A DNA stretch of 64,000 nucleotides from Aphrophora alni (GCA_963513935.1 OY740773.1:98069291-98133290), one strand, 5' to 3'. Shown: positions 45,001 through 56,875, counted from the first letter of the stretch. A program made the numbers and translations. The notes: generated from the sequence alone by a model not told the origin.

Positions 45001-48000
45001 AGAATTAATTTTGATTATTTATACATTTTAGCGAAGCATTATTATATGCAAATTTCAAAGTGGCACAAAATGAACTAATATGCCGGACATTGTATTTAAG
45101 GAAAAAGTTATCCTTAGGAAAACAATTTTTGAAACTCTAAAATCAACTGTCATTTCGAGATTTACTAACTGATTTTTGTGGTTGACAATAGCTGGAAATT
45201 CACTGGACATACTTTTTTGTAGTAGTAGGAGACTCTATTATAGAAGAAAAATATAACAAATCTGTAAGAGTAATTTTTTTTAAGCTGTCCAGGCATACCT
45301 TGATAAGAAATAACATTGTAATGGTCAAATACTTTCTTACAATGTTCTAACATGAAAAGTTATTTCTTTTCATTTTGCATTTTAATAGTGAATTAAAGTA
45401 TTTTAACTGCATGACTTTAAAATGGTTATACATTTGATTGTAAACACAATTGGAAACAACTTAATTGATTTTAATTCTAATGGTAATTGATTTTAAATAT
45501 TAAAATGAGCCTAATTACTGACAGTGGGTTTTTTATGATGGTATCTCCTGAGATTGTGGAAAGGTAATTTGCAAAAAGAAGATTAACAAAATGTTCGATC
45601 ATTTGATAAGAAAACAAAGGAAAGATTAACTTACTTCGAGTAAAGATGTTTAGAGGACTAGTAGCTTTCCGCGGATCTATAATCAGGTTACTTATATGCG
45701 TTGCATGGACATCCAGAAAGTCTGGGAACCTAAATACAAGTGCCAAATAAATGACACAGTCAAATGTCTTCTCACGCAAGTGTTTAAACAAAAAATAAAT
45801 ACAATAATTTTGTAAAATTAATTAATTGTTAATAATTTGAACTATAATGTGCTAAATAAGTGCTTTTCTCTTATTATTTTGTAAACTTTTATACGACTTT
45901 CAACACTTACATGGAAGGTTAAATACCCTCAGGTCCACTTAAATTGGGTTTGACAATCCTGAGGAATCCCTACCTGGAACTACTCCTTTTTCATGTAGCC
46001 TTGGTTTAGACCCCTCGCTTTCATTTTTCTTTGATATTTTCCTATCCTGATACTATTAGAGTATTCAAGAGATAGGTGTCTGTTTTATCTTCCTTTTTTA
46101 AAACAAGATGACCGAAATGTGTTTTTACTTTAAACAATACTACAACATCTTATGTGTAGGCCTACATATCAAAATTTGTATAATTGGTTTAAATTAGTAT
46201 TTATTTAGTGGTAGCTAAACACTCAAAATTCCCTAACTATTAACTATAGAATATTTCCTACACACTAAATTTTTGTATATCATCCCGTTTTATAGTTACA
46301 AATTTCAGTATAAGTTATAACATTTAGCAATGATTTCTAATTTAGGGTACCAGTAAAAGACTATACAAGAATACCTAAAAGTATTGATGAATTATGCATG
46401 AAAAATTAAGTTAATCCAAACCGCCAGTTGATCTAGTTGCTAAAGCTCTTACTCTGTGCAAGAGGTACTGGTTTTTATATTGGTGGGGGGGGCGCTAAAC
46501 ATTTACAGTGTTGACGCAGCATTGTGGGTTAAAAGCAAAGGCTACAATTGGTACTAAATTTTGGTTATGAAAGCTAGAAATATAGCAACAGGAATTTGAT
46601 ATCCTGACCTCGCATCACCTGGCAAAAAGCTATCTAACAAGTTTAGATCCACAAAAAGCTTCAGGGATTTATTTATTTAAATTGGGTTAATCCAAACTCA
46701 TTTTATCTATCTATAGTCAAGTTTTTATATAATGTATTTTATGTCAATTTGAATAAATAAAAAATAATTAATTTTAGTACAATTTCTGCCATTTTCTAGC
46801 ATCGTCATCTTAATATTTTTTATTGATATGTTTTGAAGTAACTCCATCTTCACAAATTATTTATTAGTTCCTTCATCAACATGGGATCTTATTTAGCGTA
46901 TGTTTGACAAACCTTACCTGTTTGTTCACTCATCCATCTGACTGACTTATGCTGTTCTGTTCTACTAATGGTTTTCACAGTTAACTATTTTAATTATATG
47001 TTAAGAACTTAAAATGTATTTTGCCCATTTAATTTCAGCTTAATATTTCCTTATTTTCCATGTTCTCCCTTTTTTTGTACAAATAGAATTTTTTATTTTT
47101 CTCCTAATATATTTGTTGCGTGGTTTGAGTCTTTCTTTATATAATTTCAGTGACCAAGTCATCATCCTCAGATATTACATGTACACAATCCTCCTTACCA
47201 CTGAATTACAACTGTACCCTAAATGATAAGCTACAGGTTAAATTTTGAGAAGTTCAAACCCATCAAATTATTATATACAGCATATGTTCTGCGATTCCAA
47301 ATTAATGTTTATAATAGGTAGTTTCTTAACTACCAATATTCATTCATTGTTTTCTATACAGCTACCAGGGTTATGTTTGTTAACTTAAATGGAATAACAA
47401 TAACTTTTATTTAGTTACTGATTAGGTTTTACACTTACAGTTGTTGCAGTTGTTCCTGGCTCTCCACAATCCTTCAATTTATCTTTAAGATTATCTGGAG
47501 GAATCTTTTTTGAATTTGCCAAGTCCTCAACATACTTTACAAAGTCACTATAATTAATAGTTTTTGACCTGCAAGAAAAGGCACATTACCGTTAGCATTA
47601 TAGAGACTAAATAATTTAAGTAATAACAAAATCACAATTGTGTATTTTATTCTTAAAACGAGTGTAGTACAGTCAAACTTTGATGAACCATTGCCTTTTA
47701 ACCATCAGATTGTTAAAACCATGAGACGACAGATAAATGTCATGGTATTGCTCCTATGGATCCTCTACCCTTCCTCTTGTACTAGCGGCTTCTATTTTTG
47801 TATTCTTTTATGCTACTGTAATGAACTATTATACGTAAACCTACTGCTTTATTTGTTAGTTTAGGTATTGCATTTAAATACATATTTTGTAAATAATTAG
47901 GCCATTTTGTAATGTTTATTATTTTTACCTTCCTTGGTTAAACTTGGAAGGTCGTTGTCACTTCAATCTTATACCAAACGATGAGGACTGTGACGGTTTA

Positions 48001-49228
48001 TTTTCGCTTTAAAACTAAAAAAATATACCTTCTACATTAACAGTTCCACTTAAACCAGGAGAGGGAGGGAAGTAGAGTAGGACATAGAAGATGATTTGAG
48101 AATGTTAGGTATCAAAAGGTTTAGGAGAGTTGTAGAGGATAGATGTATATGGATGACTGTAATAAAGGAGGCCCAGGTTCTTCATGAACCATAATGCTAA
48201 GAAGTACATAAGTAGTATTATTTTTACAAGCTGGTGAGAGTTACCACTGTTACTGATCCTGGGAATGTGCATCTGAGACTGGCGCAGATAGATTATTTAA
48301 GTACCTGTTATTGGTCACCGCTCCTATTGGATAATCAAAGTTTTACTATTTACAAATGTTTGACATAAAAAAGTACCTAAACACCATTATCTTAAATCAA
48401 TAAAAGCCTACTAAATTTGAGAAAATTAATTGGTCATTTTATAATTAGTGAAAAAACAAACACAATATTTAGTAAATTCTACAATTTTATTGAGTCTTGC
48501 CGACCATGGTTTCGCCAGCAACGGTATTTACAAGCCAGCTTAACAAAGACTCCAATTTTTATAATTGATCATTTGGGGTTCATTGAGGAACAATCATTTT
48601 GCCTTTAGTTCACTAATCACAACAAAATTTTCCATAAAAACTACTTTATTTGTGCAATACAAATACAAGACAATGGACTGTCATGTATATGGTTCATTTT
48701 CACTGACAACAACCAAACTGACATTCTTGGTAATAATTAGTTTTGGTTAGTTTCTATTTTGTTTAAGGGATGGGCGAGTAAGAAATTTTGTACAATATTT
48801 TACACCATTTACTATAGTTTGTGAACAATTAAAGAATATGACATAATCCTTGAAATTTCATCTTGTTGAAATAAAGTTATTGTTGTAAATATATCATAAG
48901 TGTTACTTTCAAGTATTATATATTGAATATAAATCACCCATAATTATTGGTCAATAAGTGATTAGTTTCAGTTCAGTTGTTTCAGTTTTTTTTAGATGTA
49001 TATATAAGATCAAAATAAGGAAAGGACAAAATAAATTATCCCTCACTTAAATTTATTAAAGCATATCCCTGTATCTGTCGTTGTTAACTTTTTCCCATCT
49101 ATTACACCAGCCTGTTTCATCCACTTGTCACATTGTGTTAATGTAATTGTTTTTCCGTCTGCTTTGGTGTCGCCAAATTTAGCAAAAGCAAAAAATTGAG
49201 CTTCCAATGATACACCACCAGCTGCCAT
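41820..49228 (-). CDS. TPPP: TPPP/p25-alpha family protein (ringmaker-type), complete
   Basis: Minus-strand exons 49228-49047, 47568-47439 and 42002-41820 join in phase to 164 codons plus TGA. The start at 49228 is the first ATG after a splice acceptor, in the context GGAATGGCA, and matches the usual short N-terminus. Features: an EF-hand-like p25-alpha core (residues ~8-110: [52 protein letters not shown]) and the C-terminal unit with [24 protein letters not shown] and [16 protein letters not shown]. These are the two conserved blocks of TPPP proteins, which bind tubulin and bundle microtubules; the Drosophila orthologue works in axons. Length is close to vertebrate TPPP3, lacking the long N-terminal extension of TPPP1. 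Function is from family knowledge. Confidence 0.94.
42413..42445. repeat. Possible terminus of a mariner/IS630-type element
   Basis: TGTACAGAGTGATTCAGGACG resembles the ATACAGGGTG-type ends seen at 50448 and 55622. No matching partner end or transposase was found here. Confidence 0.3.
42878..44331 (+). mobile_element. 1454-bp piggyBac element with internally deleted transposase
   Basis: Flanked by TTAA at 42874-42877 and 44332-44335, with perfect 14-bp terminal inverted repeats CCCTTTCAGACCCA (42878-42891) and TGGGTCTGAAAGGG (44318-44331). Both subterminal regions have the palindrome TGTCCTCTGCAGAGGACA or a variant. The interior has an acidic N-terminal piece from about 43392 ([10 protein letters not shown]). 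It then jumps, without the central catalytic region, to [20 protein letters not shown], and from 43687 to [19 protein letters not shown] and GTIDEI, all piggyBac transposase C-terminal-half motifs. Stops are present. It lies in TPPP intron 2, opposite in sense. Confidence 0.9.
44336..45910. other. TPPP intron 2 sequence, nothing recognised
   Basis: AT-rich; no exon or classified element. Confidence 0.45.
45915..46145 (+). repeat. Dispersed repeat S1, near full-length plus copy
   Basis: GACAATCCTGAGGAATCCC, TTTCATGTAGCCTTGG, TACTATTAGAGTATTCAAGAG, AAAACAAGATGACCGAAATG and ACTTTAAACAATA follow the S1 order. Confidence 0.65.
46422..46685 (+). mobile_element. tRNA-derived SINE with 12-bp target-site duplication
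   Basis: Exact flanking repeats GTTAATCCAAAC at 46410-46421 and 46686-46697. The head reads GCCAGTTGATCTAGTTGCTAAAGCTC (A-box-like) ... GGTACTGGTTTTTATATTGG (B-box-like, a degraded GGTTCGAATCC). The ~200-bp body follows and the tail is AT-rich (TTTATTTATTTAAATTG). Structure and duplication are those of a SINE; the damaged B box suggests it is old. Confidence 0.7.
46698..47438. other. TPPP intron 2 sequence, nothing recognised
   Basis: AT-rich; no exon or classified element. Confidence 0.45.
47439..47568 (-). CDS. TPPP: TPPP exon 2 (end of p25-alpha core)
   Basis: Minus-strand acceptor CCTTTTCTTGCAG precedes 47568; donor GTAAGTG follows 47439. The 130 nt complete a split lysine codon and add 43 codons: [14 protein letters not shown], then a lysine-rich stretch with [19 protein letters not shown]. 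Confidence 0.93.
47569..48490. other. TPPP intron 1 sequence, nothing recognised
   Basis: Contains a weak tail-like phrase (GATGAGGACTGTGACGG, TTCGCTTTAAAAC at 47980-48015) reminiscent of the S1 3' end, too diverged to call. Confidence 0.35.
48480..48545 (-). repeat. Repeat end with hammerhead-like hairpin (family also at 8.0 kb)
   Basis: Minus strand 48534-48496: CTTGTAAATACC, a short stem closing TGCTGGC, then GAAACCATGGTCGGCAAG. CTTGCCGACCATGGTTTCGC is identical to 8031-8050. Confidence 0.5.
49047..49228 (-). CDS. TPPP: TPPP exon 1 coding part
   Basis: ATG at 49228-49226; the donor GTGAGG on the minus strand begins at 49046, after two bases of a split lysine codon. Encodes [18 protein letters not shown] through [10 protein letters not shown], the start of the p25-alpha domain. 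A 35-bp 5' UTR piece (49229-49263) precedes it, after the minus-strand acceptor AATTGTTTTCAG, so at least one non-coding exon lies further upstream. Confidence 0.94.
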
Positions 49229-49263
49229 TCCAGGGCAAGTTGCACAACAGCTTATAGGCTAAT
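49229..49263 (-). other. TPPP: TPPP 5' UTR segment of exon 1
   Basis: Starts after a good acceptor (TTGTTTTCAG, minus strand, ending at 49264). The upstream 5' UTR exon and promoter were not located. Confidence 0.65.
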
Positions 49264-49369
49264 CTGAAAACAATTAGATACTTGTATTAATAATTTGTCC
49301 AGTGCTTTATAGAATATAGAAATAAAAATAAATGTATACATAAGTCAAAAATAACTAGAAACCAAATTT

Positions 49370-49440
49370 AACATGAAACGAACTTTATCTGTGACAACTA
49401 TTTCGTCCTTAGGCATCTTCAGACAACTAAGTAAAAAATT
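49370..49440 (-). repeat. Penelope-type pLTR fragment with hammerhead-like core
   Basis: Minus strand 49424-49393: GTCTGAAGATGCCTAAGGACG followed by GAAATAGTTGTC, the CTGA.GAT / stem / GAAA order shared with the 8.9-kb Penelope element. Confidence 0.45.
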
Positions 49441-50440
49441 AACAAAATATTACTTATATGCTAACAACAAAACTGAAGAGGAGTGGGGTGGTAACAGTAA
49501 GGAAAATGACCTGGGGAAAACCTGAGAGAAAAATTCCCAGACCTAGAGAATAATATATTGTTTGCTAAATATCAACCGCGTGTTCATTTTTAATTTTGTA
49601 GAGTAAATTTAAAGTTATGTTCATTATTATTATTATTGTAGAATTTTCCACTTTATTTTGTTTTTGTAAACTTATAAATGAAGAACAATAAATTATTATT
49701 ATCATTGAAGAAGTTCTTACGGTTACTAAAATAATTTAACATCCTTATTACCAAGAAATGACCAAAAAATAAAATGAAATAATATCAACTAATAGATTGG
49801 TATTGGTGTGATTTTTCCCTTTCAGTAAAGAAATATAATTTAAATAAAGAAGTATTCAAACCATGGACAATATGTGAAATGGATATGATGCTGTTCTTAT
49901 AATGAATTTTCTATCTAAATACTGTTTTAGCAGATATCATGAGAAAGTTCATAACCAGGATGAATATCGAAATATCAATTAGAACAGGTTTTGATTATTT
50001 GTTGAAATCCATGTATATAATATATTTTTATATAAAAAGCTGTTGTTAAAAAAAATTCTGATGAATTTTATAATTACTTAAGTATTTTTCTTGCAGTTTT
50101 ACATTAACTGTAGCGAAATGTTTACCCTAGACAGCTCAGCTGTCTTGGCGTCTAGTAAATCTTGAATTACTCCTCTATCTTGTTAACGTTTAAAAGAGCC
50201 AGTTGCATGACTAACTTTATTTAAAAAGATCGATTACTGTATTTGTATAATGTATAGCTGAATACAAGGCCACACCCAAGCATCTTTAATCCATATCTGA
50301 ACCTTCCCTCCGCACAAATAAATTACATTACTTTTTCAAAATAGGCTTTCCTTTATAACAAATCTATCAAACCATGTAACACAATTTTGAAATCGCAAAT
50401 CATATATAATTTTAAAACTATTATAAATATGTAGACTGCA
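49441..50440. other. AT-rich sequence, nothing recognised
   Basis: Lies upstream of TPPP, probably in its 5' UTR intron. No element or exon seen. Confidence 0.4.
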
Positions 50441-50444
50441 CATA

Positions 50445-50665
50445 ATATACAGGGTGAGCGTACAGGGTGAGAAACTTAAAATTAATTTTTTAGAGGTTTT
50501 TCTCGGGTTTTTTACTGACTAGATGTATGGGAATTGACATGCCCATAAGATAGAACCATACTTCATCAGTCATAAAATACAGCATCTCGTCTAAGTCACC
50601 ATCAATGATATGGTTGCAAAGCCAATTACAATATGTGAAACATTTTGGTTTATCTATTTGCTTTA
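50445..50665 (-). pseudogene. IS630/Tc1-mariner-type (DDE_3) transposase remnant
   Basis: Minus strand 50650-50505 reads CFTYCNWLCNHIIDG, then EMLYFMTDEVWFYLMG, where TDE carries the first catalytic Asp of the family, continuing to SKKPEKNL. ATATACAGGGTGAGCG at 50448 resembles the end of such elements and is partly repeated (TACAGGGTGAG) at 50460. The second and third catalytic residues are missing. Confidence 0.65.
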
Positions 50666-53575
50666 GTTTTTAAACAATATAGTCTCAAATTTAAGTATGA
50701 TGTATTTTATGGCACGATGTGTTGTACTATTCACCACTTTGTCATAATAACTTCCAAACAATTTTTTTGGACTTCTGTGTTGAATGTTGGCTGGAGTTCT
50801 AACAGAAGGTGACATATACCATTTTGTGTTTATCACAAATCCTATAGTTCTCCACATTTTAATCTAATTTTGACTGCTTTTTTTGCTCCAATGCTTGCAT
50901 TAAGAAACTTATCGGTGAATATTTTCCGTATTTCTTTGCAGAGTTTTGAATAAAAATAAGCTTCAACTATTGCAATCCTTTTTGTAGAAAGGAAGGCATT
51001 TCGAGATAATACAAGTATGACACTAAATCCAATGCAACCTACTAAAGTATTAAAAATATTCAAATGACAATAATAGAAAGGAATAATAACATAAGCAACC
51101 ATTAGTAGCGCTAGTAGTACAATGAATTAAAGCATCCAGATTTCTAAATTTGTTTAACCTAAAATGAACAAGTGTTAACCAACATTTATGAAAACCATTT
51201 ATGATATTTAGCTTAGTAAATATATAACAAAATATATGTTTCATTGCTTTATTACTTGAGAAAAGCATTTGAGGAGTAATTAAAAACCACTTCATTTACA
51301 AAAACAAACAAAATTACTATTGGGCTGAAATGGCCAAGCATACAATTTTGGTCATTGAAATTAATTTTGGTCATTGGTAACACTACTCATTGAATAAGAC
51401 TACGTTTTCAACAGACTTCGAAGTGTCCAAGTTGAAAGGATTTCATTTTCACGCACATGTTTTTCAATTTTACTTTAATTTCTGATATTTTTGGGGTCAC
51501 CATTTTGTTGACATCTAGAACTACATTATCCTTAGAATAATATAAAATACAAGTGAAAACATGCTTCACTTGATAAGCAACCACTAGTGCTATATTGCTC
51601 GAGAAATGCCAATATAATAAATATATTTATGTAATGAAGAATTCAAACAAAAATTAAGTAAAGATCACTTTTTCGTCTTCTTTTTTTACTACCTCGGTTT
51701 AAATTTTCTCCAAGAATGGTTCTCACTTCATTGAATGAAAGGGTACATGAAAAATATACAATTAGAAATTTATAGTATAATCTGCAAAAACCTGAATTTT
51801 ATATGGATTAGGTTTGTGGCCGGGGGTGGATCTTTAAGCAAGTTTGTGTTCGGGAAGGAAATTTGGGTATGGGGGGGGGAGTTATCCTGACATGTACCCT
51901 CGACTACTCAAATGCTACAGCTCAGCCAGCCAGCTCCATGTCGGATTAAAACTATGTTCTTAAATATAGTACATAATAAATTAAATTAACTATGAATAAT
52001 ATTAAGGGAATGACTCTATTTAAAACTAGTGGTCTAAAAAACAGTTTTAAGCCAAAAATGCTTGTTAACTACTTATCACATATTTAATTTTATACAGAAT
52101 TTGGAGACACACCACCAAAACCCTAACCCGTCTCACCCATCCCCAAAAGGGGCTAATCAGCCATTATTTGGTGGATGAACAATTGGGGGGGGGGGGGTAC
52201 CTGAAATATCAGTTATTCTGTACATTAGAAGACATACACTTCTTTGAACACATCCGGTCTCTCTTGCGGCTGGTGGAAAACTCTTTCTCTAACCTTGATG
52301 CGTGATACGGATTTTCAAAACCGAGTGTAGACTGATTTGATGCAAAACAATTCCCCTGCAATTTACCATTCAGGCAACCCGCTAAGTACTGTTGTTAGAG
52401 TGGAAGTATCGCCGGGGGAAAAGGGAGGTGGTGAAAGTAGTTCACCACAAATTTGAAGTTTAACACTAAATTAGTAAATGTAGGCTAATCAACACAAATT
52501 GACATTATGTTACAGTCATTATGAACTAATTACTAGTTTTATTTTATAACTATTTAAAATATGTGTAAGTCAAACAAACTAAAATTAAATGTTTTTAATA
52601 ATGTTAAAGATCGTGTTAACCTAATATGTTTAAAATTCTAAACGAAAAAATTTCGACCTAATATACCGGAAGGCCAGGCCAATGATTAACAATTTGGAAG
52701 TTATATGTTAACTCATACTGACTGATCAACTATAGAAAAAATGGGTTTTATTTCAGTTAGTTTCATCATCAGCTTAAACTGAATCCTCATCCGATTAGCT
52801 TACATGATGTAGTAAATGTACACATTCTTATCTTCCTAATAATTTAACTAGTATTTACGTTTCTGCATGTTTGGTTGCTGGTATCTCTAAAATAGGAGTA
52901 GGCCTACTTATAAAAAAACCCAGTTTCAACATAGTTTTATGTAAAATGTTACAAACAAAGTATTACATCGTACTATTTATAAAATAAAGTTTGATTCAAG
53001 ATGAAGGATCCAAGATGGCGGACAGAAATTTTAAAAATCTCTGTAATATAGTATTATATCTGAATCTGTTTTTAATACTCTGAGTAATATTTTTATTTTT
53101 TGTTTCATCTTGGGAGAAAATTAGGTTTCTAAAAGTGTCCCCCTTACCAACTGTTTGAGAAGATTTTTCTTGAATTTAAAAACAAAAATTTTACAATCTC
53201 TTCCACGGATTAGATCCTCCAAAGAAGATATTTGTGAAAATTGTATTGAAATCATGTCGGCCGTTTGGACTGTAGACAATATATCCGAACATTCTACGGA
53301 AAATTATATGAAATTAAAAAAAAAAAAAATGTTTACAAACTTTAAAAAGGAATCTACGAAAAAATGTCGGGTCTACAAAGAGGTCATGTAAACTCAATTG
53401 TGCATACATTTAGAAATAAATAAGAAGTGGTAGCCTCTGAAACAAAACTAAAGTCTGAACTGTAACTATCGTGTTATAAGAGAAGTAGAGGTGTGGCTGT
53501 AAAGTGTAATGGCATTTCAACACGGAATATAAACGTAAATACTGATAGCCTATATTAATAATAATTGTTCAAGGT
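50666..53575. other. AT-rich sequence, no classified element
   Basis: Contains a 13-G run at 52185-52197 and several unrecognised short frames. No exon evident. Confidence 0.4.
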
Positions 53576-53576
53576 A

Positions 53577-53607
53577 AACACACACACACACACACTCTCT
53601 CTCTCTT
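53577..53607. repeat. (CA)n(CT)n microsatellite
   Basis: Alternating CA run changing to CT. Confidence 0.85.
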
Positions 53608-53694
53608 TCTTCATTTTCTCGTACTAGCACAATCAATTACCAGCTTTTTTTATATAATATGATTTTACCAACAGATGAGCATTTAAATAATAGA

Positions 53695-53990
53695 TTTGTC
53701 TTTATACGCCAATGCTCTACCAACTGAGGCCGATTCCCAGTATAGGGGGTACACTTCTCACTTGACTTTGCTGCTAATTTTTAATATCAAATTATTTACC
53801 TCGTTACAAACGAGATTGAAATTAATATTTTTACTCAACTTTCAGCTCTTACGTATGTATTTATTGATTTTAACGCTTATACGTTTTTTAAACCACTTAG
53901 TATTACTAATTAAATAATATTTCAAGTGAAAAATATACGACATAGACTGGGAATTGAACCCAGGACCAACTGAGCTATCCTTAGTCGCTT
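53695..53990 (-). repeat. Two tRNA-like (SINE head) fragments
   Basis: Minus strand 53745-53705 has GGCCTCAGTTGGTAGAGCATTGG, an A-box-like tRNA segment. Minus strand 53985-53940 has GGATAGCTCAGTTGGTCCTGGGTTCAATTCCC, an A box fused to a good B box with the anticodon region deleted. Neither can fold as a tRNA, so they are SINE heads or tRNA pseudogenes. Confidence 0.5.
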
Positions 53991-54585
53991 CCTACATACC
54001 GGTACGTAATTCACAAATAACTTAACTCACAAACTCTAGGTTTTCACCTCTTTATCTCTTCAACACTTAACGCCTAATAAATTTCCAGGTAACTTTATTT
54101 TTTATTTATTTTGAAAAACATCCCCCCTCTTTTATAAACTTTCGTTCTAATTGTCTATCAATTTCTGCAATTTATCCCCAGTATCTGCCACTACAATTAT
54201 GTTATCAGCAAGATTATTTTATTCACGGCACGATTTTCAAATGTACAACCATTTAGAAGATAGAGACTAATTAAAAGTTGTTGAAATGATAGAATTTTCA
54301 GTGATAGAATCAAAACTAATTGAAAAATAACTCTGAAGTCAGGAGATTCACTATACATTTATTTATTAATTTTATTTTTTTCAAAGTAACAAGAATATTA
54401 TGTGATTTTTGCTGTAAGTTTACATTTGAAAATGTTGACTTATTCCTTACCTTTTTGGGGGGGGGGTTACTAAATTGGCCACTAACCAAAATGACAGTAC
54501 AATTTGATCAACAGGTGTACCCTAATTACTTTTCTGCTGTTATTTGTTTAAATGTTACCAATCGTTTTCGTACTTTTGTAACACC

Positions 54586-54587
<2 letters not shown>

Positions 54588-54626
<39 letters not shown>

Positions 54627-54664
54627 GGGGTCCATGTTGACATATTTTGGGGTCCATGTTGACA
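54588..54664. repeat. (TA)n run followed by a 22-bp duplicated unit
   Basis: TA run 54588-54623, then TTTGGGGTCCATGTTGACA twice, at 54624-54642 and 54646-54664. Confidence 0.85.
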
Positions 54665-55259
54665 GGTAAATCTCTCGTGAAATCTCTTTACAAATAAAAT
54701 AACAATTTAGAAATCACATTTAAAATAAATAAAAACATTTACTGAGTACAAAATTAATAATTTACCAAACAATAATAACATGAAATATCCGTCCTTATAC
54801 AACATAAACTTTTACTATTTGTAATCAAAAAATTCAGAAATGGGCGTAGGCCTACTTTTAAATGTATAGAATAAAAAAGCAAGAAATATTTACAACGCAA
54901 AAAGTATTATTTACAAATGAAATTACAATTATTTATAAACCCCATTTAAAATTAAATATAAACATTTACTGTGTCAACAACATTAATAATAAGGTTTTCT
55001 GTTGTTGCTCAAGTTATGGCACAACAGGAAGTGATCAGTGACAAATAGCAAATATGACTCATAATTACCCTGTCTCTAACAACAACCCCAGAATGGATAG
55101 ATGTCATCGCCAGTTGGTATTCGTACGGGTTAGGGATAACTTATAACAGAGAAAACTTTTAATTTGATGTCCTAGTTGAGCTTACATTAAACATTTTCAC
55201 CGTCCTCCTCGTAGACCTTGAAAAGTCACTCACTATCCACAAAAATTGTTCCTTACATC
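54665..55259. other. AT-rich sequence, nothing recognised
   Basis: No exon or element seen. Confidence 0.4.
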
Positions 55260-55632
55260 CAGTGTGGATTGTCGGGGTTTTACTTATGTAACTCATATCA
55301 AGAAAGAAAATTAAACCATTTTCAACAAGCCCAACATTGTAACTTTAAACTGCCGCCATTTTGTATAGGGTGAACCTTTGAAGTCGGATTTGTGGCATTG
55401 TATTATCCTAACAAAGACCTTTAATATGATGTAAAACTCTACATAATATGCTCTCATTTAAGATTTTCTTCTGACTCCCTGCGTGGCGTCCCCATAAGAT
55501 GATGAAAAATTGATAGTTGTTTCAAAAAGTAAATTTTAAGGTATAGTATGATTTGCTAAGTTTTATTGCTTAAACTGCAATGGTTCAAAAAATATAATGT
55601 GGTTCTGATACTTTTGGACACCCTGTATATTA
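55260..55632 (-). repeat. Terminal part of a mariner/IS630-type element
   Basis: The minus strand begins near 55630 with ATATACAGGGTGTCCAAAAG, a typical terminus of such elements, and continues as decayed sequence. No transposase motif can be read. Confidence 0.4.
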
Positions 55633-56744
55633 ATTATTCCAAGGGATTTTTGTCACGGCCATAATCAATAACGACTGAATCTTTTTTACCGGTTGAGATG
55701 TCAATTTAAAAGGTATAGTTTTGCCAACATTATTAATTTCTTCGTCAAATAAACATACATATTCGTAATCAGAATAACTTCTAGTTTTATTTGATACCGC
55801 ACACTTATAATGTTTCCAAAAATAAAAATTTTCAACTCTAATTTTCCCCTTAACTACTCCAAGGCCATTTTTGATACCGCTATATTTTTCCTATACGTGG
55901 GACAACACAAAGATATAAATGCAAAGTTGAAATATAAAGGATTTATCTTCTTGTCTGTGTAGACTGGTTGCGACAAAAGTGTGAAATTATAGCGGTCCTT
56001 GGATTTACCTACGGTCCCTAATAAAGAGAAATCAATGAATATGCAATCCATCTTTTAATGGCTACTGAATTGTTTATCTCAAATCTCATAAAAACTGCTT
56101 TTAAAACTTATACGCTACGCATTTCTCATTGTGTGGTTAAATTAAGTTGTATTCGTCAAACTATAATACAGTATACGATTTTGCACTGCAATTTAATTTC
56201 AAATCCAAATAATTTTTTTTTCAGATTTGTAGGACACGCCGTGCTTAAGTTAAGGGGAAGGCACACGATAGCTGACACTTTAAATTTGGCCTAGCGCCAA
56301 CATATTAACTTTGTCGTAAAATAAATATACATCCTAATCAGAATAACTTATAGTTTCATTTGATACCCTACACACATAGCCTAATATTACCAAAAAAAAA
56401 AAATGAACTTGATAGTTTTAGTCCCTGAACTACCCTACAGTATTTCTTTTTTTGTTACTGCTATATATTAGGCAATAGTTACAAATAATATAAATGCAAT
56501 TTAAAATATATAGGGTTTATCGTCTTGTCTGTGTAGACGGGTTGCGACTTACAGACTGACACGGGCGTGAAATTATAAGGATCCTTGGTTTTACCTACGG
56601 ACTCTAAAAATTTTAAAAAAATTGAAATATATCCAAAATATCCCACACGGTACCAAATTTGATCAAAATTTGTTGACCCGTTTGAGCTGCACAGTCATTT
56701 CAAACACTAAATTCATTTTGTTGTTTAAAGGAACAAAAACTCGT

Positions 56745-56875
56745 CAATCATCATCGTTTTAAAATAAAGAAGAGAAAACATAAAATAAATAGGCTACTTC
56801 TAGCCCAAGGATACTCTAATAGCATCAGGATCAAAAGAAAACGAGAGATCTGATAGGAAAGATTAAAGAGAATTA
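56745..56875 (-). repeat. Dispersed repeat S1, minus copy
   Basis: GATACTCTAATAGCATCAGGATC and GAGAGATCTGATAGGAAAGATT are the reverse complement of S1 core landmarks; GTCAATCATCATCGTTTTAAAA matches its 3' part. Confidence 0.65.

Noticed and set aside
52740..52800. Another hammerhead-like site (minus strand CTGATGATGAAAC)
   Set aside because: The CTGATGA box is present but no hairpin separates it from GAAAC, so the core cannot form.
53940..53985. tRNA gene on the minus strand
   Set aside because: Good A-box and B-box strings but they are fused with the anticodon arm missing, so no cloverleaf is possible.
54320..54640. 106-codon frame ending in an Ile-Tyr run
   Set aside because: The end is translated TA microsatellite; no domain.
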